Assembly (NCBI RefSeq): GCF_022759505.1
Contig: NZ_CP094289.1
Location: 2,232,001-2,296,000, forward strand
Direction of reading: 5' to 3'
DNA from: Georgenia sp. TF02-10
Lineage (GTDB): Bacteria > Actinomycetota > Actinomycetes > Actinomycetales > Actinomycetaceae
DNA length: 64,000 nt
This document shows, piece after piece, positions 7,707 through 15,682 of this stretch (position 1 is its first letter; every line of letters begins with the position of its first letter). The notes under the pieces are model-generated. The model did no database searches and was not told the origin of the DNA. It saw only the letters and a list, made by a program, of their open reading frames with translations. The position numbers were made by a program, and so were the translations under genes.

Positions 7707-8288
7707 TCAGCGGCGTACCCGATAGCGCAGGTGAAGTACCCGGTTGCCTTGAATCACCACGTCAGGGTCCTCCAGCAGGTGCTGGGCCCGGAGCGAGCCG
7801 AAGAAGCGCTTGCCGGCCCCGAGCACGACGGGTACGACGTCCATACGCAGTTCGTCGACCAGGCCTGCGGCAAGCACCTGGCCGCCGACGTCGCCAGCCG
7901 CGACCTCGATGATGCGGTCGCCCACGAGCTCCTGCGCCCTGGTCACGGCAGCCTCGACGCCCTCGACGAAGTGGAACGGCGCCTCGGGGTCCCAGCCGTC
8001 GGGTCTGCCGCGGTGCGTCACGACGACCACGTGGTCGACCCCGCCCGGAGGCGTCCCGTCCCAGCCATTCGTCAGGTCGAAGACGCGCCGGCCGGCGATC
8101 GTCGCCCCGATCTGGTCCCAATACGGCCGGGTGTAGTCGTAGGACGTCTGCGACACCTTCAAGACGCCGCTCTCGTCCAACGGCACGTCACCGCTGAGCA
8201 ACCAGTCGAACAGCGGTCCGGGCTGGTCGTTCTCGTCCGCGATGAAGCCGTCTACCGACACCGAGCTGTACATGACTACTGTGCCCAT
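7707..8288 (-). CDS. Dihydrofolate reductase family / RibD C-terminal-like reductase
   Basis: The 193-residue protein starts MGTVVMYSSVSVDGFIADEND, the typical first strand and loop of RibD-C/DHFR-like reductases, and continues with GATIAGRRVFDLTNGW and HVVVVTHR. Near the C-terminus, LVDELRMDVVPVVLGAGKRFFG is the conserved family block. These small NAD(P)H-dependent proteins are related to the riboflavin-pathway reductase, but their substrates are mostly unknown. The ATG has a GAGGAG site. The gene is 66 bp downstream of, and in the same direction as, an AraC-type regulator, so the regulator and reductase may be cotranscribed. Confidence 0.88.
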   Translation of the reverse strand: MGTVVMYSSVSVDGFIADENDQPGPLFDWLLSGDVPLDESGVLKVSQTSYDYTRPYWDQIGATIAGRRVFDLTNGWDGTPPGGVDHVVVVTHRGRPDGWDPEAPFHFVEGVEAAVTRAQELVGDRIIEVAAGDVGGQVLAAGLVDELRMDVVPVVLGAGKRFFGSLRAQHLLEDPDVVIQGNRVLHLRYRVRR

Positions 8289-8354
8289 GGGTGCTCCTCT
8301 GCTTGGGGGATGGCCGCAGGCTAGAGTGTCGTGAGCCGTCGTTCTTGTACGAAA

Positions 8355-9233
8355 TCAATCGGCCGGCAGCGGCCAGCTGTCCAGTACGTGGCCGGGATGT
8401 TCGCGCAGGAACCGGCGCCTGACTTCGGCATATCGTGTCGGTGTGAGCCCCGTGAATGCCCGGAACTCGCGGCAGAAGTGGGCCTGATCGAAGTAGCCAG
8501 CACTACTGGCGAGGTCGGCCCAGTCGATCGGTTCGGCGGGGTTGATCGAGAACACCGTGGCGGCGAAGCGGTAGGTGCGGGCCAGCCGCTTCGGCGTGAC
8601 GCCGATGATCTCCTTGAACCGCTGTGCCAGATGAGTGCTGCTGACACCGGCTGCCACCCGCAGGTCGCCGATCACCACCGCCCCGCTGGTCGCCGCGATG
8701 ACGCTGCTCGTATGGCGGACCAGTCCCAGGCCGGCGGTCTCGCACAGCCGTCGCATGAGCTCCTCCTCGAGCAGCGTCAGCATCTCGTGCGGTCCCTCGG
8801 CCGTAGCCAGCCGGTCTCGCAGCTCGGCGATGGCGGGTCGGCCCCAAACCTGCTCTACCGTCACCGGCCGGTCACACAGCTCAGCCGCTGGCATCGGCAG
8901 GAACGGCGCCAGCCCCCACGGCTTGAAGTGCACGCCAACGGACCGGGTCCGGAGTGGGTAGCCGAACTCCCACGCGCAGGTGGGCATGGTGACCACGCAG
9001 CCGTCGGCGTACTCGGCTGTCTCGACGTCGGTGCCGGCACGGATGCGGAACGGCGCACCGAGGTTGACGATGAGCAACGCCGCCGGCGGCGGCAGCGTCA
9101 GTCGGGCGTACGGCGGCGAACCCTCCAGGTAGTAGAGGTCGTCGATCAGCCCGTCCAGCGGAGGTCGCGGCACTCTGGACACGTACTCCACGCCCACAGT
9201 ATCGCCGGCCTCCCGCCCCGAGCACACCCCCAT
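8355..9233 (-). CDS. AraC-family transcriptional regulator
   Basis: The 292-residue protein has an N-terminal cupin-like sensing region (residues ~25-150) of the DUF6597 type often found in such regulators. The C-terminal AraC helix-turn-helix pair includes GDLRVAAGVSSTHLAQRFKEIIGVTPKRLARTYRF for the first HTH (split here: GVSSTHLAQRFKEIIG and TPKRLARTYRF) and WADLASSAGYFDQAHFCREFR with GLTPTRYAEVRR for the second. It likely binds DNA upstream of its own operon and the neighbouring RibD-like gene. No good ribosome-binding site precedes the ATG at 9233; an internal GTG at codon 13 or 18 is possible. Confidence 0.85.
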   Translation of the reverse strand: MGVCSGREAGDTVGVEYVSRVPRPPLDGLIDDLYYLEGSPPYARLTLPPPAALLIVNLGAPFRIRAGTDVETAEYADGCVVTMPTCAWEFGYPLRTRSVGVHFKPWGLAPFLPMPAAELCDRPVTVEQVWGRPAIAELRDRLATAEGPHEMLTLLEEELMRRLCETAGLGLVRHTSSVIAATSGAVVIGDLRVAAGVSSTHLAQRFKEIIGVTPKRLARTYRFAATVFSINPAEPIDWADLASSAGYFDQAHFCREFRAFTGLTPTRYAEVRRRFLREHPGHVLDSWPLPAD

Positions 9234-9471
9234 CTGTGAAGAGCACTCAAACCGGGGACAGGCACATGGCCGTCGACAAGGGCCGCCCTGACTGTTAACT
9301 TACAGGCTCAGACCGCGAAGGTGCCGACGGAGGTATATCTGGTGCGACGGCAGTCATGGCGAACCTGGCGCCGGTCCTGGCGCTCACGGGGACGAACCAA
9401 CGCGTGGCGCCAAAATTCATCTCGCCCTGCCTTGGCGCGCGACACCGACGACGTCGTTATCACATTCGGGC

Positions 9472-9776
9472 ATATGCGGTCTGAGCCGACAGCGGAGGTC
9501 GCCAAGCGGATCCTCGCGGAGAACGGCACTCCAGACGTCAAAAGGCTCCTTGAGGCGCGCGCACTCGACATCATGCTTAATGAGACCGACCAACGCACTC
9601 TGGCCGACGAGCTCAGAGCGCTCCTCAACAGGAGTCCCGGCCGGCCGGTAGGCCTGCGCGGTCGGCGGATGCGAGACCACCTCAACCGCGCGCATCAAAA
9701 CCAGCGGGCGGGACGTCCGGTGCGAGCGAGTATGAGCAGGAGGTGCAGCGGTCCGAGCTCGCCGCGTCGCCACTGA
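9472..9776 (+). CDS. Small hypothetical protein (possibly a fragment of the next gene)
   Basis: The frame reads MRSEPTAEVAKRILAENG followed by PDVKRLLEARALDIMLNE and LADELRALLNRS, a plausible helical protein, then turns into a basic, unnatural-looking tail. The open frame extends upstream to 9321, but that part looks non-coding. The natural-looking sequence continues in another frame from about 9690 into the following gene, so the two may once have been one protein. Base composition is less GC-rich than the core genes, suggesting transferred DNA. I do not recognise a family. Confidence 0.3.
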
Positions 9777-10135
9777 CCCCGCCAGAGGTTCTGCGTGACC
9801 TCGCCAAGGACCCGTCGAAGATGGTCGTGGCGGGACTGATCTTCAATGAGAACGCCCCGCCCGAGGTGCTGAGAACCGCAGCGGCCACCCACCCTGAGCT
9901 TCGCACGACGCTTGGTGCCCACCACAACGCGCCGGTAGACCTGATGGAGCAGGTTCCGCTTGCCGAGTTCATACCCCGTGCACTGGACTCTTACGTGCGT
10001 CAGCTCGGCGAGTCAGCGGATCTGATTCGACATATCGAGCACGAACAACGGAAACTCGTCTGGACGGGAAACCAGCCACCCGAGAGCCCGACTGTTGGCG
10101 AGATCACCCGCCGGTGGCGGCAACAGTTCAAGTGA
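9743..10135 (+). CDS. Hypothetical protein with leucine-rich-repeat-variant-like motifs
   Basis: The 130-residue protein starts at a GTG overlapping the end of the previous frame. Residues ~8-65 contain repeats of the form LAASPLTPPEVLRDLAKDP, then NENAPPEVLRTAAATHPEL and HHNAPVDLMEQV. Each is an Asn/Ser-x-x-x-P-x-x-(V/L)-L unit about 22-24 residues long, typical of LRV-type helical repeats. The C-terminal half is charged. The coding sequence without a start codon continues upstream to 9584 in the same frame, which suggests the true N-terminus was lost or frameshifted. Function is unknown; it lies at the left border of the accessory block that also contains the insertion sequence. Confidence 0.5.
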   Translation: MQRSELAASPLTPPEVLRDLAKDPSKMVVAGLIFNENAPPEVLRTAAATHPELRTTLGAHHNAPVDLMEQVPLAEFIPRALDSYVRQLGESADLIRHIEHEQRKLVWTGNQPPESPTVGEITRRWRQQFK

Positions 10136-10331
10136 CGACCTCGGGCCTATCATCAACGTGTCATCGCACGGTCTCTTGCCGGGTTGCGCTCGGGCAGACC
10201 CGGCCGCATCGGCAGCATCAGGGCCTGAGGTTCGAGCAAGAGGCGCAGCGGCGCGCGAGGGCGGTGGAAGGGTCTACGTGATCTTCGAGTCGTACAATTC
10301 CACCGTCCGCTCGTAGCGGTCCGACCAGCAC

Positions 10332-10353
10332 ACTATCAGGGCTCTTCACAATC
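10332..10353. repeat. Left end of the ISL3 element: target duplication and inverted repeat
   Basis: The 8-bp target duplication ACTATCAG (10332-10339) is followed by the terminal inverted repeat GGCTCTTCACAAT beginning at 10340. The transposase stop codon lies inside this end at 10346-10348. Confidence 0.92.
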
Positions 10354-11801
10354 GGGGGTGTAGTCCGGGGCGGAACCCGCCGGCCTCGAGCAGGGATCTG
10401 GCGATGTAGTGGGTGAGGTTGCGGAACCCCAGGGCCGAGCCGCGCAGGTGCTCCAGTCGACCGTTGATCGCCTCGGTAGGGGCCGTTGCTGGTCCCGGGC
10501 CGGTCGAAGTAGGCCAGGATGTCGGCGGCGCGGGCGTGCAGGGTCCGGCCGAGCTTGCGCACCTCGGCCAGCGCGGCGGGGACGCCGGTGGTGAGGGTGT
10601 CGATGAGCTTGGCCATGATCTCCCTGCCCTTCTTCCGGTCGGGGTGGCGGTAGGCGATGCGCATGCGCTGGTAGATCTCCCAGGTGGTCTCGACCTGGAC
10701 GTGTTCGGGGTTCGCGAACAGGTCCGTCAGGCGTTGGGTCTGCTTCTCGGTGAGCAGGTCGGAGCCGGTGTGCAGGGTCCGGCGGGCCTTGTAGAGCGGG
10801 TCGTCCTTGCGGCCGCGGTGCCCGCGGGTGTCGAGCTGGACCCGGCGGCGGCACTCGTCCAGGGCGTCCCCTCCTAGGCGGACGACGTGGAAGGGGTCCA
10901 TCACCGGCACGGCGTCAGGGACCTTCTCGGTGGCGGCGGTCTTGAACCCGGTGAACCCGTCCATCGCGACGACCTCGATCTTCTCTCTCCACTCGGCGGG
11001 GCGGGCGTCGAGCCAGTCCTTGAGCACCTGCTTGGAGCGGCCCTCGACCATGTCCAGCAGCCGGGCCGGGCCGGTGCCCTCCTGGACCGGGGTGAGGTCG
11101 ACGATGACGGTGACGTACTTGTCCCCGCGCCTGGTGTGGCGCCAGACGTGTTCGTCGACGCCGATGGCTGTGACGCCGTCGAAGCGGTGCGGGTCGTCGA
11201 TCAGCCACCGCTTGCCTTCGGCGAGGACGGCGGTGTTGGCGGTGTTCCAGGACACGTCCAGGGCCGCGGCGACCCTCGCCACTGTCAGGTGCTGGACGAC
11301 AAGCCCCTCCAGCGCCCAGCGCACCGCCCGGCGGGTGAGCTTCGACCGCGGCTCCGCGGCCCTGTTGGTGTTCTGGCGCCACACGTGCCCGCACCCACCC
11401 GAGCAGAGGTAGCGGCGCACCCGGACCTCCAGCACGGTGGGGCGCCAGCCCAGCGGCTCGTGGGACAGGCGCCGGACGACGGTGTCCCTGGGGGTGCCCT
11501 CGCACCCGCAGCGCTTGCACCAGCCCTCGTCCTCGTGCTCAGCGGGCAGCACCCGGCAGGCCAGCACCGCCCGTTCGGCCTCCAGGCGCTGCCCGATGAC
11601 TTCGAGGCCGAGGTCGTCCAGGCCGGCGAACGTGGTCAGGTCGGGGCGGTCGAAGGTAGCGTCGGACAACGTCGAGGTCTCCTGGGTGGGTCGGTGTAGG
11701 AACCCCCATCATCGGGAGACCTTGACCTCTACCCAGGCAGCGACGCGCCGGCTCCGCCCGGTCCGGTCCTCACCGCACTACAACCTCATCTGTGAAGAGC
11801 C
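10340..11801 (-). mobile_element. ISL3-family insertion sequence (1462 bp)
   Basis: The element is bounded by inverted repeats starting GGCTCTTCACA on both ends and flanked by an 8-bp direct repeat ACTATCAG at 10332-10339 and 11802-11809, the target duplication size of ISL3 elements. It contains a single transposase gene on the minus strand, which is frameshifted. The exact flanking duplication means the insertion is recent enough not to have drifted. Removing the element and one repeat copy restores a continuous sequence with no obvious gene across the junction. Confidence 0.93.
10346..11669 (-). pseudogene. ISL3-family transposase, frameshifted before the last catalytic residue
   Basis: The N-terminus has a zinc-ribbon (CKRCGCEG and YLCSGGCGHVW) and a helix-turn-helix region, as usual for ISL3 transposases. 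The DDE core shows TAIGVDEHVWRH (first Asp), VVAMDGFTGFK and VPVMDPFHVVRL (second Asp). After FDRPGTSNGP the frame breaks at about 10478, where one extra base is present. Skipping it restores the expected TEAINGRLEHLRGSALGFRN, then HYIARSLLEAGGF, ending at the TGA at 10346-10348. The missing catalytic Glu is in that restored part (NGPTEA). So the product made from the uncorrected frame should be inactive. The frame read through without correction extends past the IS end to 10218. Confidence 0.88.
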
Positions 11802-11809
11802 ACTATCAG
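11788..11809. repeat. Right end of the ISL3 element: inverted repeat and target duplication
   Basis: Read inward, the end is GGCTCTTCACAGAT. It matches the left end except for one extra G. The second copy of ACTATCAG follows at 11802-11809. Confidence 0.92.
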
Positions 11810-12007
11810 GACGGGAGACGTGTCCACGAGCGAGTCGGGAGAACACTCATGGAAATCAGCCTCGCGTTGGTCACGGCATGCGTACGCAGCGGCCGTGGTC
11901 CTCTGCGACGTTGTTTCAGCGGTGTTGAGCCAGCATCCGCTTGGAGCTTTGTATCTGGTGTCCCCTGATGTCTTGTCCGACAGGGCGATGGGGGACGTCT
12001 TCGATGA

Positions 12008-12187
12008 CATCACACGCCCGCAGGGCTCGCTGTCCTCGGCTTCATTGGTCTTGTGTTCGCGCTTACTCCGGCAGCTCTCGCCAATTTCGCCCCTGGCGGC
12101 AAGGCGGGATGGCCCATCTGGATCCGGGTCGCGGTCGGGGCGGCTATCGTGCCCTTGCCTTTCCTGCTCGTCTATGCCTCAGGATGA
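12008..12187 (+). pseudogene. C-terminal fragment of a small membrane protein
   Basis: After a stop at 12005-12007 the frame reads PAGLAVLGFIGLVFAL, then TPAALANFAPGGKAGWPIW, then VAVGAAIVPLPFLLVYASG and a stop. That is two hydrophobic segments separated by a short loop. No start codon with a ribosome-binding site is present, and the upstream coding-like stretch beginning at the ATG at 11850 (MEISLALVTACV) is in a different frame. The gene appears broken. It lies immediately beyond the insertion sequence in the lower-GC accessory block. No family could be recognised. Confidence 0.45.
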
Positions 12188-12498
12188 CGATGCGATAGAA
12201 GTGCCAGTTCTCCTGCTGAATCGCTGAGGCGATTAGACATGCAGTCCGGGTCGGTGGAGAACTTGCGGTCTCCACCCGCCGGGGCTCGACGCCGTACTCT
12301 CGCCGCGCCCTGGCGATGATGGCGTTGCTGGCCCAGTTGGCGGGGCAGCAGCCTGGAGGACCTGTGCGTGACCCGTACTTCTTGGGCGGAGGGGCCAACG
12401 TGGCGGTCACGACCTTGCAGTGATCGACCATGTGTGGCCGCTCGCGACGGGCCCTGTCCCTCAGCCCGGCCGCGCGACACTCGTTGCGTGCCATCAGA
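12188..12498. other. Intergenic stretch with no supported gene
   Basis: A 116-codon minus-strand frame (12144-12494) crosses this stretch, but it has no ribosome-binding site, no recognisable motif and a basic composition. I do not count it as a gene. No repeat or RNA structure was noticed. Confidence 0.4.
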
Positions 12499-13146
12499 TC
12501 AGTCCACGCGTGTAGGAGCCAGGCAGTTCGGCTCCAGCCACGGGTACGCGGGAGCGGTGTCCCCCTCGAGGAGTGGGTCAGCGAAGTCGGTCAGGAAATC
12601 GTCGTAGTCCGGGAACGCGGTGGCGTACTCCGACGAAGCGAACTCGTGCAGGATGTCCACTGCCTCCGCAGCGGCGTCCGGATCGCCCTCATTGACCGCA
12701 CGCACGCCGGTGGAGAGCCAGGCGCACTGCCAGTCGATTGCCATGAGGGACGAGAAGAAGCCGTCCTCGTACCACTCGAGCGTCGGCGCGTCGACGCTCT
12801 GGGCCGAGGTACTGCTCGAAGAGTGGGTGTCGATCTGCGCGTCGAGCTGCTCGAACGACTCGGGCGGACCGAAAGCCGCGCCGGGCGGCATCTCGAGCTC
12901 GGCTGCGACGCGGTCCCGCTCCCGGTGCTGCTGAGTGATGAGGTCGGCCCGGTTCTTCTCGAGTTCGGTCAGGGCGTCGCGGGCCGCGACCTTGTCAGGG
13001 CCGGTGGACATGGCCGGCCGTGGAGAGTCTCCACGCGGCGTGGCGTCTGCGTCGGCACTTGCGTAGACCCAGACTCCGGCGACCCCGAGGAAGGCGACCA
13101 CCGTCACCGAGGCGAGGGTCGCCGCGGGCTTCTTGCTTCCCGCCAT
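12499..13146 (-). CDS. Hypothetical membrane-anchored extracytoplasmic protein
   Basis: The 215-residue protein starts at an ATG with a GAGAGG site. Residues 5-30 (AATLASVTVVAFLGVAGVWVY) form one N-terminal membrane anchor or uncleaved signal. The rest is acidic and probably outside the cell, with a predicted helical stretch (AARDALTELEKNRADL to RERDRVAAELEMP) and a C-terminal part rich in aromatic and acidic residues (WYEDGFF, AFPDYDDFLTDFADP). Only two cysteines are present, in WQCAW and PNCLA, which could form a disulphide. I do not recognise the family. Its composition looks less GC-rich than core genes, in keeping with the accessory block. Confidence 0.65.
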   Translation of the reverse strand: MAGSKKPAATLASVTVVAFLGVAGVWVYASADADATPRGDSPRPAMSTGPDKVAARDALTELEKNRADLITQQHRERDRVAAELEMPPGAAFGPPESFEQLDAQIDTHSSSSTSAQSVDAPTLEWYEDGFFSSLMAIDWQCAWLSTGVRAVNEGDPDAAAEAVDILHEFASSEYATAFPDYDDFLTDFADPLLEGDTAPAYPWLEPNCLAPTRVD

Positions 13147-13437
13147 GGTGATTCCTCTCGCAGGACGGCGGACGAGGGTGCCCTAGAGTCAGCGCTCGTC
13201 CCTCGCCGGCATGTCGAAGCCCCCGGTGTTGATCGCACTCTACCTGTGGTCGGGTCGCGATGCCCGGGAAGGCACCGCACCCGGCGTAGGGCCTCTGGGT
13301 GATGGTCGAGAGCCGAGTCCCGCCCGGTCGCAGCCCCCACGCGCCAGTCCCCGTCCGCCCATCGATGGGTACTGGACCCCCTGCAGGCCTTTGGCAACTA
13401 CAAGCGCGCTGGGGGCCCTGATTCCCTGCGCGCCTGG

Positions 13438-13824
13438 ATGCTGGCGAACATCGGCCGGCCTGACGGCGAAGGCTTCGGCTGTGCGGAGGTTGTCGCCGAC
13501 GTCGACGCGTTCCTCGTCGCCCGGGACTGGTACACCACCATGAGCAGCGCGCTGTCCGAATCGCTCCGACGAGTGCTGCAGGACCGCCCTGCGGAGAGGA
13601 TCGACCAGTTCTACCAGCTCCGCTTCGAAAAGCAGCCCAACAACGCATCCCGGGCCTTCTCCCGGCTCGTCACAGGCGAGGGCGTTCTCGACCCCATCCC
13701 ACTCCGCGCAATAGCGCTGCGACAAGCCGTAGGCCTGCGCGGGGGTGATCCCATGCCAACCGCCCAGGAGGCGGGGGCCTGCGGACGTACCTTCGCCGAG
13801 AAGCTCGCCACTCTGAGCGCCTAG
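13438..13824 (+). CDS. Hypothetical protein, probably N-terminally truncated
   Basis: The 128-residue frame reads MLANIGRPDGEGFGCAEVV, DVDAFLVARDWYTTM, then a helical stretch and FEKQPNNASRAFSRLVTG. Codons upstream in the same frame keep a natural look (VLDPLQAFGNYKRAGGPDSL just before the ATG) back to a stop near 13302, but no ATG, GTG or ribosome-binding site occurs there. The original gene was therefore probably longer and has lost its start. No family was recognised. It lies between two accessory genes, one of them clearly broken. Confidence 0.4.
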   Translation: MLANIGRPDGEGFGCAEVVADVDAFLVARDWYTTMSSALSESLRRVLQDRPAERIDQFYQLRFEKQPNNASRAFSRLVTGEGVLDPIPLRAIALRQAVGLRGGDPMPTAQEAGACGRTFAEKLATLSA

Positions 13825-13872
13825 TACCCTGAGGCTCCCTCCAAGACGATGCCGGGGTGTGGAGCCAGCCGC

Positions 13873-14507
13873 ATGACGTCGGACCAGTCGGGAGACAGCG
13901 AGCCGCTCCTCATCGAGCACGAGACGCCTCGTTTCAGTCTCGCTGTCTCCTGCGCTGTCCGAACGGTCCTCGTCCTTGCACTCCTGGGCTACTCGGGAGC
14001 GATGCTCGGATTCGGTATCCAACCGCTACCCAAGGTGGCTCCGACGGTGCCGACCCAGACACTGGGGGACTGGTCGCAGGCCTCAACCCGTCGGCGACGT
14101 GGCTTCGCCTCGCAGTCGTCACGCTCATCGGACTGGCCCTGTGCACCCCGATCACTGATGGTCGTCGGCTCCGCTACCGCCTGGGCCTGCTGCTCGGCGC
14201 CGCATACTGGCTGGCTGTCACGGCGGTCTTTGCCCACGCGATGGCTGACATGCGGTCGGGAGGCTTTGCCCCCGGAGATCGGGGGTGCATGTACGAAGGC
14301 TGATGGCCAGCCGGGGTACAGCAGGCACTGCTCGCAGCGCCCGCGCTCCCCACAGCCCTCGCCATGGTCCTGATGGGGACGATCTTCGCAGCCCGGCACC
14401 GGGCCGTGCGGATGCTCGTCCCGCCGGCGGTCTTCGCCGCCGCCGCGATGACGCAGGCGCTCACCTGGGAGGCGTGGGTCGTTCCGCTCCTGGATTCCGC
14501 TCCCTAG
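13873..14507 (+). pseudogene. Multi-pass membrane protein gene with a frameshift and an internal stop
   Basis: From the ATG at 13873 the first frame gives MTSDQSGDSEPLLIEHETPR, then a membrane segment (LAVSCAVRTVLVLALLGYSGAML). Near 14070 natural sequence switches frame (GLNPSATWLRLAVVTLIGLA, RLGLLLGAAYWLAVTAVFA) and runs to a TGA at 14301-14303. The same frame then continues without interruption as WPAGVQQALLAAPALPTALA, MVLMGTIFAARHRAVRMLV, and on to DSAP and a stop at 14507. About five hydrophobic segments are visible in total. One frameshift plus one in-frame stop make this a pseudogene unless they are sequencing errors. The family is not recognised. Confidence 0.65.
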
Positions 14508-14568
14508 CACCCGCCGCGGCACTTGTTCGCCCTAGCGACGCGCACATCGACACCCCTTGGCTCTCGGC

Positions 14569-15597
14569 TCAGTACACGGTGAGGCCGCGCTCCCGGAACT
14601 GGCCGCGCACCCGGTCCACCAGCTCCGGCGTGGGCGCCGGGGTGTCCGCCAGCTCGTAGGTCATGCCGAGCCGGTCCCACTTGTCCCGGCCCATCTGGTG
14701 GAAGGGCAGCACCTCCACCCGGGCGACGGTGGCGAGGGTGGCGACGTAGTCGGCGACGGCGTCGACGTTCTCCGGCGCGTCGGTCAGGCCCGGGACGAGG
14801 ACGAACCGGATCCAGATGGTGTTGCCGCGGTCCGCGAGCCGCCGCCCGAAGTCCAGGGTGGGCTGGAGCTGGCGGCCGGTGGTGCGCTGGTAGGTGTCCG
14901 GCAGGCCGGACTTGACGTCCAGCAGGACCAGGTCGACGTCGTCCAGCAGCCGGTCCGAGGCGTGCGCGCCGAGGAAGCCGGAGGTGTCGATGGCGGTGTG
15001 CACGCCGAGCTCCTTGGCCCCGCGCAGCAGCCGGCCGAGGAAGGCGGGCTGCATCAGCGGCTCCCCGCCGGAGACGGTCAGCCCGCCGCCGGTGGCCCGG
15101 AAGACCGGCAGGTAGCGGCGCACCCGGGCGAGGAGCTCGGTGACCTCCACCGGCTCCCCGTCCTTCATCTTCAGGGTGTCGGGGTTGTGGCAGTACAGGC
15201 AGCGCAGCGGGCAGCCGGCGAGGAAGACGGTCAGCCGGGTGCCCGGCCCGTCCACCGCGGTCACCAGCTCCCAGGAGTGCATCGAGCCGACGTCACCCGC
15301 GCGGACGGCCGCGACGTGCTCGGCGTGCGTCATCTCGGGTGCGGCGGCGATCCCGGCGGTGCCGGCGGAGCGGCGCAGCCGGGGGACGTTGTCCTCCGGG
15401 ACCGGCTCGTACTCCCCCGTGACGCCGTCGGCCGGGACGATGCCGTGCGGGGTGAGCGGGCCGGTGGGTGCGGCAGCCCCGGCAGGCGCGGCACCCCCGG
15501 CAGGCGCGGCGGTGGTGCCACCCGCCGGCCCGGCGGCGCAGGCGCCGTCGGGCCCCGTGCAGGCCGCGACCGGCCCGTGCTCGGTGGTCACGCTCAT
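14569..15597 (-). CDS. pflA: Pyruvate formate-lyase-activating enzyme
   Basis: The 342-residue protein is a radical-SAM enzyme. The CxxxCxxC motif is CPLRCLYC at about residues 129-136, followed by the family's HNPDTL. TGGGLTVSGGEPLMQP is the conserved SAM/glycine block, and LPFHQMGRDKW lies near the C-terminus. It uses S-adenosylmethionine and a 4Fe-4S cluster to create the glycyl radical on PflB. It is encoded 85 bp downstream of pflB on the same strand. The first ~75 residues are an Ala/Gly/Pro-rich extension absent from the ~250-residue enterobacterial enzyme. The start was kept because GGAGGCACC directly precedes the ATG; a shorter start is possible. Confidence 0.93.
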   Translation of the reverse strand: MSVTTEHGPVAACTGPDGACAAGPAGGTTAAPAGGAAPAGAAAPTGPLTPHGIVPADGVTGEYEPVPEDNVPRLRRSAGTAGIAAAPEMTHAEHVAAVRAGDVGSMHSWELVTAVDGPGTRLTVFLAGCPLRCLYCHNPDTLKMKDGEPVEVTELLARVRRYLPVFRATGGGLTVSGGEPLMQPAFLGRLLRGAKELGVHTAIDTSGFLGAHASDRLLDDVDLVLLDVKSGLPDTYQRTTGRQLQPTLDFGRRLADRGNTIWIRFVLVPGLTDAPENVDAVADYVATLATVARVEVLPFHQMGRDKWDRLGMTYELADTPAPTPELVDRVRGQFRERGLTVY

Positions 15598-15682
15598 GGT
15601 GCCTCCTCCGCCGGCGTCGCTGGTGGCCGCCGACGGCGGCCGGGGACCCGGGGCGCCGGCCGGCCGGCGCCCCGGGGACGGG

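Noticed and set aside
12144-12494. Minus-strand 116-codon frame
   Set aside because: No ribosome-binding site, no recognised motif and overlap with a better-supported membrane fragment on the other strand.
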